DNA from: Enoplosus armatus
Taxonomy: Eukaryota; Chordata; Actinopteri; Centrarchiformes; Enoplosidae
Assembly (NCBI RefSeq): GCF_043641665.1
Contig: NC_092180.1
Location: 30,451,445-30,515,444 of the forward strand
Length of the DNA: 64,000 nt
Direction: 5' to 3'
The stretch's first letter is position 1. Each line of letters starts with the position of its first letter. Positions 45,151 through 57,453 of the stretch are shown here, one piece after another. Both the position numbers and the translations under genes were made by a program. Below the pieces are notes generated by a model. It did no database searches. It saw only the letters and a list, made by a program, of their open reading frames with translations, and had not been told where the DNA came from.

Positions 45151-46947
45151 CTAATGAAGTCATTGTTTTACCTGCCCCTGAAAAAGGCCAGATAGACGAT
45201 GGGCGTGAAGGCATTGACAAACTTCAAGATGAACGTTTTGAAGATGAGGCGCTCCTCGAAGCTCTTGTCCGTCTTCGGAACCTCTGAAAAAGAGACGGCG
45301 CGCGACTTCATTACCTCACGCACAACAAGAATTCATCCAGTTCATCCATTGCTGTTCCTGGTTCCTCATCTTTCATTTCTACTGCAATTTCCACCACGAG
45401 AGGCCGGTCGTATCGGACCAAGTAAGGCTGTGGCAGTGTTTTATTGCTTATGAATTCAGCTTTTCATTTGTAAGAGGAACAATGTGTTATTTTTTTAATA
45501 CATTTTTTTTTTTAAATGACATCGACTGCTTTTCGCAATCTGACAAATCCAGAATTTTCGTTTCGGCTTCCAGACGAGTTGCGATGTCACAAGATCCTGT
45601 GAAACTCTAGATTTAAGGGGAGCTCGGGGAAGCGTTTTTTTTCCCTCAGCAGTGAAGCTAACGTTTGGTCGAGTGTCGGCCGTGCCTTTAAGGGGTCAAC
45701 GGCGAAGTGTGCCTCACCCAGTGTGGTGAGCCAGCGGGCGATGGCGGCGTAGATTTCATCCAAGATGATAATGACGATGAGGTTGATGATGGCAGCGGTG
45801 GTTTTGACCGTGGCTCTGATGTTGGACCGTGCTGCGGGGTAGTTGCTCATGTGCAGCGCCGCTTTAATGCTGATCCGGTACAGGATGACCCCGAAGACTA
45901 TGGCGAACGTCGCGAGGATCTGAAAGCGAGGAGACGAGGGAGAACACCCAATCTGACAAAACAGTGCTGGTAATCTGACAAAACAATGGAGGCTGCCTGT
46001 TTGGATATTAGCGGTGTCGACGTCGGAGTAGACACGCGTTGAAACATGCCACGCGTGTGTCTACAGCTGTCTGTCAGTGACTATAGTGAGGCTGCTCTGA
46101 CACGCATCATGACCCCCCTCAGCCTGCGTTTACTAAACGAATGCATAACGAGTGCATAACAACAACTGTTGTTACACAACAGCTTTCTGTTGCCGAACAC
46201 AACCCGACAAGTCCTGACAAATCAAGGTGTCGGCCACTTTTGTCATGTAAGTGTGGAAACGGAGGGCCCAACCTACAGTATGTGCTGAATCAGCCTGGCA
46301 AGCTAATTCGTGGGTATTCAGGTATTTTGCCAAGCAGGAACCAAACAGCAACCAGCTGTGTAAATGAAATACGAGACAAATATTCAATGGGTATATGACA
46401 TAATATTAATGGCAGCAGGGAGAAAGGCTTTGACCAAAAATACGGATGGTGCACGTTGGACCTACCATAAATTACTGAATAGATGTGACAATGGAGATTT
46501 ACATGATGGAAAAGGTTACTTTTCCCTCTCATTGCTTGTGTATCCATGTGTATGGCTTGTGGAGGTGATGATGCATTTTGAAATAAATATTTTGTTGACT
46601 AATTTTCCTGCAACTAGCTCAAAGAAACCCTACTCCCCCCCACCCCCCACCCCCCACCCCCGTACTGTTGTGTTGTCTGAATCTGGAGGTCATCGAGGCG
46701 ATTACAAAAAATGACGTGTTATTGTCACAACGCGTGTCAGAAACGCAAAGGCTGGTGACGTGAACACGGCAGGGACTCACCATGACGCACATCATGACCA
46801 CAGTGGTCAGGTAGGCCGGCAGTCTGTCTGTGCAGGTCAGCTTCACCTTCTCGCCCTGAAACACACACACACACACACACACAGTCATGTGAGGGACACA
46901 GAGTTACACAGCATATCTGAAACATTAACGGCATCTCCATCTGTTCA

Positions 46948-46981
<34 letters not shown>

Positions 46982-47082
46982 GATATGGGTGTTGCTGCTG
47001 CCACAACCTCATGTCTTTCAGCGAGAAGCAGCTCTTTATGCCCTGGGCATGCAGATGCACACAGCACACACACCATAAACAT

Positions 47083-47115
<33 letters not shown>

Positions 47116-47207
47116 GTGGAGCTGCAGTGGAGCACAGCTAATTCCGCCGCCCTGAGCGATCATGTCACATTCAAACCTACTGAGAATTAGGTCAGAAAGC
47201 TCAGGCG

Positions 47208-47244
<37 letters not shown>

Positions 47245-47491
47245 TCTTCTTGTGTATTTGATAGGAAAGACATGACCTTGGTTCAAGACAAAAGGCAAAG
47301 GGCTTATGATGAACCTGGTCAGGAGGACTCCACTACATGCCGTGTTTAATATAAACATGTCTCAGTGTTTCACCAGCACTTCCTCTTCAGAGTGCTGATG
47401 AAGCTGCCATTAGATTGTATTCCTCCGCCGGTCAGCGCTGATTGCATGTTTCCTGAAAGCTGCTGATGGACAGTGATTGTTTCTGACTGCG

Positions 47492-47526
<35 letters not shown>

Positions 47527-49943
47527 ATATATATATGACACTGTTCTGATCATTGAAAATGTTCAAAAGATCCACTCTGCAAATGTTTCATGAGGGAGGA
47601 AATTCACTCAACACGTTTGTCGGACTCCTAGGATACACACACGTGTGTGTGTTGTTTGGTGAAATGAACACGGGGTTGTGCGGCGGCGTCGGAGTGACGC
47701 TACGTGGCCCGTTTGTGACCTTTAATCCATAAGGTGGCGGTAATGCGCTTGAAAGCAGTTTGCTAACTGCCTTTAAACAACAAAAGAGAAGAAGAAGAAG
47801 AAGAAGAAGAACTTTAACCCCCCCTGACCCGGGCTGCTCTAAACGCAGCCTCATTCTAAATGAATGGGAGGACCGCCGGAACGGCAGGAATGCCGGATTT
47901 GGTCTGAAACTTGTTTACAAAAAACTCCACAGGGCACCTTTAACATCAACCCTCATATCATATTATACATTTCACAGCTTCCACGTTTGCTTACTGTCAC
48001 CTCTCTAATATTTACGGTGATGGGTGAGCTCAGTTTCTTGTCTCTGCAAGTTGATCTCCAAAGCGAACTGAAATGAATTGAAACCTGAGCGGCTGCCTAA
48101 AAATGAAATGCCTACGGAACGAACGGCGTGCTTGGGATGGAATGCAGTTTACGGTGCTAAACCGTGGCAAAACCACTGGTATTGGACGTAAAATGATGTA
48201 AATATATCATATGGCATACAGCTGATTAGGTGACACTGTCATTTTTATTAGATCCTCGTCGATTGAACTGGATTAGTTCAGGCTTGTCCTTTACTGCAAG
48301 CTTGTCTCAAGTGATATTGACAGAAACTATAATCAATAGATCAATAATCAGCCACCAAATGGATTAAATGAAGTAATACTTACGAAGCCAAAACAACAAA
48401 CACAGCATGGTAACATGGACAATGACAATGAGGGAAGATGTTATCAGCAGAAGAGAAATGTATACGATGAGCACGCAATCAGATAAGGTGAATGAGGGGG
48501 TGATCTCGGATCAAGAATAAAATGTTCTTTATGCTACATATTTTCATAAACTACTGAGGCACGCGAAACAATAAAAGCCTCTGAGAGACGACGTCCGCTG
48601 CCTTTTCAGACTCATCTCATCTGATCAGCAAAAAAAAAAACCAAACTAAACCAGTTTTACCTTCGGGGTTGAATGCTCCTGCCTCATCGTCTTTTGCATG
48701 ACCCGGAACTCGTACTCCGCTCGGTTGTGGTCCTGGAAGAGAAATCGAGTTTAGTCTGCAGCAGTTCCCCCCCGATGCCGCTGTCTGTTAGTAAGCAGTA
48801 GGAGAGGAGATCCGCTCAGAAGGGAGACAACAGCCTGTTAGCATGAAGTTTAGTAAAGTGGTGTGCTTATATTCGAGTGCAGGCCAGCTTAGCAGAATAC
48901 TAACATATGGCTCAGTAAACGCCCCCCCCCAAAACAAAATGCAGTCAGAACTGAGTGTGTGTAGCCATGTAACAGCAATAGAGTAAACCGAGAGGCATGA
49001 AGAGGTGCTGTACTATGCGCAGAAGAGGAAACTGGATCACTAGAAAACAAAGCGGAGGGTTAGAAGTCTCTCTTGGCTTGAAGGTCCGTGTGTCCAGCTT
49101 AACGTACAGATGGAAAACAGACAGACGAGAAAGACCCAAACGAGCGTAGACTCGGGCCCGCAGGCAAAGGTTTGATTTGAAGTGTAAAAAAAAAAAAAAA
49201 GCATTTAAAGTGCTCGGTAACAATTTTAGTGACCCATTGTCACTGATTCAAGCTTATATGAGTGGACATTTAGAACAAGCCGTCCTGCGTGGTGGATCTC
49301 TTTCGGGCCCCCGTTCCAAGGTTGCGTGGATTTTGGAACATATTTTCAGGCTTTTTGAGAAATCTATGGGTTTGACATACCACCGTCTTCCCAGCCCGCA
49401 TGTCCACGTGAGGCCCCATAAGGGCTAAAAAGCGAGCCTGGGCTGGAACTGTGTAAACAATGTGGGGCTCATACTTTATGGATTCAATATCAGGCGCTAC
49501 TTATACATGGCCCTACATGACTGTGTGGGCCTTGTGGGCGAGGAGAACATTGGACAAAAGGGTCCCCCCTCTGATAACCACTTCTTTCATCGGGCCATTA
49601 CTCAACAACCTATCGGGAACTTGAGTCACCGAGGGCTGAAATAATTATACCAGCTACATAAGTTATAATAAGCCATTTGCATGCAGAGTGGCTGAGTTAC
49701 ACTCAGTTCTACTGTGGCTTGGTGGCATATTCCACTTTTCTAGTCAGGAGACTTTGAAATTGTTTCAGTATACCGCCTCCGAAATAAAAACGTGTATATA
49801 TAAAATAAGGCTGAGGTTTAGGAGTAGTTGCTGCGTGGAGCCACCGGAACCACCGGGGCAGGACCTGTTTTGGTCCTTTTACAGTGTTTAACAAAAGGTG
49901 CACCACCTCTTCTGTTTGACTTTAAAGGTGTGTGTTTCTTCAC

Positions 49944-49987
<44 letters not shown>

Positions 49988-50365
49988 GAGGGCGCAGTTG
50001 TGTCTTGTTTAACGAGGACATCTTTTCAAAAGGAAAGGAAAGGAAGAAAGAGGAGAGAGAGAGAGACGGGAGCTATGAGTCAATGGACTGTCCAGTCAAC
50101 TCTGCTGCCGTCATTAGGCACAAACAGTATTGTGTCCACGGGGACGGCCAGCACACAGAAAGAAAAAAAAAAAACCCCATTAAAACAGGAGCAAATGAAG
50201 ACGAGAAGGAGATGTCAAGAGAGAAGATTGTTAAGACACCTTGAGGGAGAAAAGGATCTAAAGCAGTGAAGAGAGAGAGAGAGAAAGGTAAGGTTGAAAT
50301 ACGAGAGACGGCGAGAAACGAAGCGAGTTGGATCCAAACCTTATGTTCCTCCTGTAAAATACACC

Positions 50366-50401
<36 letters not shown>

Positions 50402-51886
50402 TAAGGAGAAGATGTCAGTCAGCAGCCATTGTCTCTGAAAATTAAAACACTTAGAGCAATACAGAAAAACCACAAGAACTGAACAAAATCTTTCTCAGTG
50501 CGCTGCACACCCCGACCTGAGCCTTCATGTCGGCCTTCATTTTGTGACGCTTGTTATATGAAAGTGTTGTTATGAGTTGTTACAGGGAGTTAGGAGACAT
50601 ACGATAGCAATGGATGGAGACAAAGAGGCTCGTGTCAAGTTAGGAAGTGGGAGCGGGCTCCACAAGCGTTTCAAATGTACGCCTCAGTGTTACTGAACAT
50701 GAGAAACACACCACCGGTTTGAGTTATTTCAACTCCGTTTCTGAAAATGAGTGTTCTTTCTGTCATTTTTCTTTTTTTTGGAATGGCCCGACGGCTCAAA
50801 ACACCGCCATAACCATGAGCCTCAGCCAGAGGGGCGAACCGGGGGGGGGGGGGGGGGGGGGGTAGCACATTCCAAAAGGCGTCATTGTTGCACTGGAGAA
50901 CAATAGTTGGTGAATTCACCCACAACTGACCCAGAATCTAAACGTTTTAAGCTCTGTGATTGGAACATGTAACACCATTTATGGGGAGAATGAATGGGGG
51001 CTTTTACTGCTCCTCCCACTTCACAACTCTATACAATACGCAGAATTTATTAATACATTTTGTCACTTTCCCAGGCAGCTATTTGTCTCCATTCATTTCA
51101 CTGTGCTGGAAATCAGCTTGCGGAGGCTTGTGACTGACTAGTTGATCCATCCCAAAACACCACGTCTCCACGCTGTTGCGTGATAATGCATTTGAAAGTG
51201 CAGATTCATTTGAAGAGGCTACATTGCGTCCGCCACGCGGCAGAGATGTTACTTTTGAAACAATAAAGCAGACAAGCAGGCAAGTTTCGAGTTGTCGTGC
51301 AGCATACTGCCATGAACGGAAACCAATGGTTTTACTGGGAGCATGTTGTAATCCTTAATTCTAAGTCTACAGGACTAAAATCAACATGAATATGGTCCTT
51401 TTAATAATATAATTAGCTGAGTATCTTCAAAATTTACAATGACAAAATATTAGGTTAAAGGAATGGTTTTATGTATTCATTTGTTTTATTTTATTTTGGG
51501 ACATCCGCTTATTTGCTTTCTTTCCAAGAGTTAAATTAGCCGATCGACACCACTGTCATGTCTGTACGCTAAACCTGAAGCTGTAGCCAGCAGACCATTA
51601 GCTTAGCTTAGCATAGAATAAAGACTGGAAACCTAACGGCACCTCTAAAGTTCACTACTTATCCCGTGATATCTAATTTGTTCAATCCGTACGAAAAGGA
51701 ACACACTGAAGAAATAGTGAAAGCTAGCTTCTGTTTCTTCTAGTATTTATTCTATGCTAAGCTAAGCTAATGGCCTGCTGGCTGCGGCTTCATATTTAGC
51801 GTACAGACATGAGAGGGGATATTTCCCAAAATGTCTTATTATCTTAATTATTGTTTTCAACCATACACTCGTGGACGTTTATCTGT

Positions 51887-51928
<42 letters not shown>

Positions 51929-52654
51929 AAGCTCTGTGTGGCGTTGTCTCACCTCCTCCTCCTCTCCGAAGCCTGTCAGGTCCCAGATGTAGTTGAGTCG
52001 CATCTGCCGTCTCTTCCAGTGCTCCATGAAGAGGACGGCTACAAAACCAAACGTACACAGCAAACTAAACACAGGCTCAAGCTCAAACTCATTGCATGTC
52101 CCTGGGCACTTCTCTCTGTATATATACCAACACCACCATCTTTCTTTACACATGGCACCTGAAATTTAACACAATTGATCAAATGAACACGAAGTTATGC
52201 GCATGAACATATACAATCAACAGCTGAGAAGTGACTACATTTGATGAGGTGATGTGTTTTCTTTTTTATGTACACCTTCTGTACAGATTTAGTGTGTGGC
52301 CACTTGCAGACTATGTAGGGTTCCAACATGATATCACAGAATTATTTTAGACTCTGACATTTCAACTAATATTGTGACTACTTGTCAGCTTGCTCCTCAC
52401 TATATACATAGCTAGATGATTGTAGTGTTTGCAATTTTAATTGACAATATTCCATTTTTTGCCGTTGTCAGCAAATCCCGTACCTGGTCACATATAATTG
52501 TTTCATTTACCAAAAAAAAAAAAAAAAAAAAAAAGGCTCAGTAATTTTCTAAAACAGCTGCTCACTTTTTTTTGTTTTTCACAAGCAGGAAAAAGTTAAT
52601 TAGTAGGGGGCTACACATTTGGTTGCTGTAGTGAGTATTTGAGTCAAAATAAAC

Positions 52655-52686
<32 letters not shown>

Positions 52687-54885
52687 CCTGGTGATGAAGG
52701 AACATGTCACCCAGTGCAACAGCGTGGCTCATTGATGTGTTTTAATAGTTTCTATGGCACAGAGGAAGAAGATATATCAGGCTTTCGTCTGAAGCCCTGC
52801 TGTTGCTAACAGATGGCAGTGTGGTTTGGCAGGACATCTGAGGAGGACAGGCTCTGTGTTTACTCAGGAGTTACTTTGTGGATTCCTATTGTAAAATTCA
52901 CGCGCGCCTAAGTTGCAGTATCCACGTTTTCTACCGAACCCGTGCCGAAAGGATTAAATGGTGCGGTCTATTAACTGGAGCTGTTGTTTGTATGACTGGA
53001 AAGCAAACGTGTCCTTACCCCAGAGGGCCATGAAGATGGAGAAGAAGACGGTGGCAGGGTTGTCGAACAGGTGGCTGGCTCGGGCTGTACCGCACGCCGT
53101 CACCAGCTTCCAGTAGCTGCAGGCGCGGTCGCACAGCGGACACATGGTGATGTTGTTCCTGGGATCGCAAATCTCCATGCTGACAAAACAGGGATGGACG
53201 GAAGCGATTCAATATTGGAAAGGGGTAGGAGACGGCAAAAGAATGGCGCAGAGGGACCATGACAAGAGTTTAGATTCAGGTTACACGGCAACAACGAAAA
53301 ATAGATCAAAGTAACGAGACCTCATCCACCTTTGATGGTATTTAGGATATGAAGGACTTCAGATTGATTACACTGATCTGGATAAATGAATCTATCACAG
53401 TGTCTGAATCTAGTTTAGCCATGAAACAGCCCTGCTCATTGATTTGCAGCCTTGTGGCCTAATACCCCTGGGGATGGAGGAAGAGGAAGGAAGAGTTTCT
53501 TCATCATGAAGGGTATGGCCAAATCTCTGATGGCTGAAATTTCTATGACCTCACGAAATATGTTGTATCGTCACATTGCCAAACACTAACTGACGCTGTA
53601 CACGTAAAGTCCGTAATGACTCGGTGTGGAAATAGACCCAAAGCTTCAGCTCGTGTTTATGTAAACAGTCGGAGTCATGTCGAGGGTGTGGTCTAAGCCT
53701 GGTGTTTACCATCGGGGTGCGCGCACACAGGTCTCCATCCGCCATTAACAAGTCGTGTGGCCCGCTTGCAAGTGAAAAAAAACAGCCAGTGGGTTATGAT
53801 TCGTTAACCCTGTTTTCAAATCAACTGGTTTTAAGAATTCTTAGAAAGTAATTAAGTGAGTAAGATTCACATCAAATTGGCACTCGATCCTAGAACGTTT
53901 TAGACAACTTCATTTGTATTGGACGCAACCTTTCTTTGGCCCAATTGAGACGAACCAAAACTTAACAAATGACGAATGACAAAAAAGGTTGTAAAAGTTG
54001 TAAAAGTTGTAAAAGTGCTGGCACAGATCATAGCGCAGTGACCCCGAGCAGGTGAAGCGGTGGATATTTGCAGCTCAGTCAATGTATTTTGCCTCGTAAC
54101 ACCAGTTGTTAGTCAGCTGGCAGGTCGGATTAAAGACAACCACAGCCAAAGACAAGACAGTTCGAGGCAACCCATCCTGGAAATAGCTTCAACACTTTTT
54201 GGTGCCTACCAAAAATGTGCATCATCGGAAACCCGTCTGAAAAAGCTGTCATCAAATGTCCGGTCAGATCCCTGGTCTTGTCCACTCGCTCTTTGATCAG
54301 ACACTTTCTGATCTCAATCATAATAAAAGCGTTCTGAGGAAAAGCGCGTTTATAAGTATCAAAAAAGTAAAGGTGTCCAAAAAAAAAAGCATTATTTTGG
54401 TACTGAAAGTCAGTATTGAAAAGGAATGCGATAACAATACCCAGCCCACCTTAAGATACAGGTGAATGGATCTAAGCACAAAGCGCAAAAAACCTCCTAT
54501 CTGCAAAATGATCCAGGAAAAGTGGGGAAAAACCTCCTGTTGTTCACTTTGCGAGGCGCTAATACCTTGTCGGTATTGTTAACACACAACATAGTAATAT
54601 AGTCCCAAAACAGTGTATTATGTGTTGGGTATCCTTAACAAATAGCATTCTGCAAGAAAACAACAAGTTTTTTTTTTGGTTTCTCAAAAAAGTGCATTTT
54701 TCTGATAGGAGGTTTTGCTCTTCGGCCATCGACATGTTGTTAGCTCTGCGTTTAAAACCCTGCTGGATGCGAGATACACGCTGACGCTGTTAGACTGTGA
54801 GTATAAAGGGAAAAAAGGGACCACATTCTTTTACAAGATATTCCATTTGGCAGTGGATGAAAAAAGAAAATGCATGCATGGGGAA

Positions 54886-54923
<38 letters not shown>

Positions 54924-57402
54924 CTCGGTATGTTATCATCGACAGTGGCACAGCCGTAGAGGAACACAATGACTCCTACGATGGCCGCAGGGATCAGCAT
55001 CTGGGTGTAGACTCCTAACCAGGCAAAATACAGTCCAACCTTCTCCCCGAAATACTTCCTGCGGGAGGAGATACCGAAAAGGCTTTATTTACGGGACGTC
55101 GCCGTCAAATGAACTACGACAACGAACTGCTTGTTAACACCCTAACCCACGATGTGTATGCGTTACATCAGTGCTGCAGTCCCTGACCAGAAAGGGGTTT
55201 AACTATGTCGGGTTCAGCTCCTGGAACCCACTGAGCTCAGCACACGACTGCCGCCTCTGTTAATCTGCTCCTCATCGGCCTTTGTTTTTCTCGCAGGCTG
55301 CTGAAGGCAGTTAATGCGGCCGTGGCAGACGTGAGGCCTGTAACACATCAGAGCACTGCTATGGGTCTGACCTGATGAGCCCGATAGGCTGGTACTTGTA
55401 GAAGACACTGTAGCTGGCCCACTCCTCGTACAGCAGCTGTGGAGAGACGCAGGGTCAGTGATTACCATAAATGCGTTACATTATATATTAGAGGCATTAT
55501 CCGCAAGTCTGTCCCTTTCATCAGTATCACAAAATCAGCGAGTCACTTCTCTAATGCGCTAAAGAAGCACTGTACATGCAAATATGCCAGTGATCATATC
55601 TGCACGCATGCTATAAATCAGGTCTTTAATATATTTATATGTATGTAGAACTACTTTTTTTGCAGTCCTAACAAACACATTTATATGCAAATCCCTGCTG
55701 CATGATGCATGATTTACAATCATCATCAAACAGCTGACTGCGTCCGTGAGCCGCTCCCACCACTCGTAGGCAAAGGGCACACAAATCGCTTCATGCTCAA
55801 CCTGGAATCTCAACATTCTTGAGCCGAGGAAAAACCCATTTCTTTAGCACGTACGCGCGCGCGCGCATGTATAATTATGATGCTGTGGAGGCACCAAGCC
55901 AAAGCGTTTGTGATGCTGGAGAACAACGCGGGGGGAATTATTAGGCTGTTGCCTTAGTGACACACAGCCTACAGTGTAATTATGGAGAGTGTTAGCAGGG
56001 GAGGAGATGACTTCAGGCTCAGCATGAGCTCTTACTTTCCAATCGCCTGGTTCATGTTATACTTGTACAGTGGGAGGTAAAAGGCTCAGAAATGCAAACC
56101 CCCCCCCCCCCCAAAAAAAAAACGCTGTCTCAGTCAGTTTGTTCCTCATTTATCTAAAACAATCCCTAATGACACCACTAATTGAGTGACAGGTTTCAGT
56201 TTCAGTCTAGATGTTGTATTGCCGCGTTGCATTCAGGACAAGCCCGTCAAAATTCATTTAAAATAAAACCACATTTTCAGAAGCTAATCCACTGATTCAT
56301 TCCCAAATGGGAAATGACATTTTAGGGAACGAATTACATTACAATTTGATTAAATGATTTTATTTTAATATCAGGGGCCCTGGACTTTCACAGTTAGCAT
56401 GCTGATCTGTCCTGGTTTATTACTCAGTATCAAAGGAAGGAACATTTTTGTACTTTTTCTGTACTTGGCTTTGAGTTGGACCAGAGGTAAATGCAGCAAC
56501 TAGCCCCCCTGGGTTAGCTGGCCTCAGTAACTGCACAGGATTCTACCTCCGGCCAAGCTAAGCTAAGCTAGCTGGCTAGTTGGCGAGGCAACTGGCTACA
56601 ACCTGTTTTACCAGAGGCACCTTTTGTGTATCTCTTGACCTAATTTAATCAAATTGAAAGTTTATAATTGTAATTTTAATTTGAAATAAAAATGAAATCT
56701 GAACTGACAAACGCTTTTCAGTGTGGCCCAAAGACCATAATGACACCTGGATGAGATAAGATGTGCATGTACGCTTTTCATTTTCAAATTGGTGGACAAG
56801 CTGGAGAATGAAAATTTAAATTTAAACGATGTCCTGATCATTTCTTGTAGCCATCAGTTCTCCCAGGACTCTTTTGAGCAATCTGGACAAGTCGACCTGG
56901 ACAGGATGTAACATGTGATTGGCTGAAACGCCATTCCACTGCTCTGGGTTTGTTGCAATGTCTGCTTAGTATAAGTATATGGGCTGGTTTATTGAAAATA
57001 AAAGGCAGGGTAGTGTAGCTTCAGGTTGTTGAAGTGGACTTGCTCCACAGTACTCACCTTCCTGTCGTTAGGCTCTGCATTCACCCCCTCAATGTCTCCC
57101 TGTAACACACACACACACACACGAACACACACAGTTTGTTTCATCTTCAATGACTTCTGCAATTTAACACAAAACGATGAGTCGCCATTTGTCACAAATA
57201 TTTTCATATTGGAAACTCACTGAATTGGGATAATTCTCTCCGTTGTAAGTAAAAAGCCCCCCCCCCCCCCCCAACATGTGACGGTAATACTTACATCATG
57301 CAGAGGATATGCAGACGTATAGACACCGTTGGCTAGCAGACTGGTGATCCCTGTAAAAAGGCATATTCAACAGGATTATAATCCAGGGGGGAGACACGCA
57401 CA

Positions 57403-57453
<51 letters not shown>

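Noticed and set aside
46737..47358. Overlapping ORFs of about 130 codons rich in His-Thr or Cys-Val
   Set aside because: They are translations of CA/GT microsatellites around an ano1 exon, not separate genes.
50500..50560. Candidate for the mammalian ano1 EAVK-type microexon in the long intron
   Set aside because: A short lysine-coding stretch was seen, but it lacks a good donor and acceptor and does not match the expected residues.
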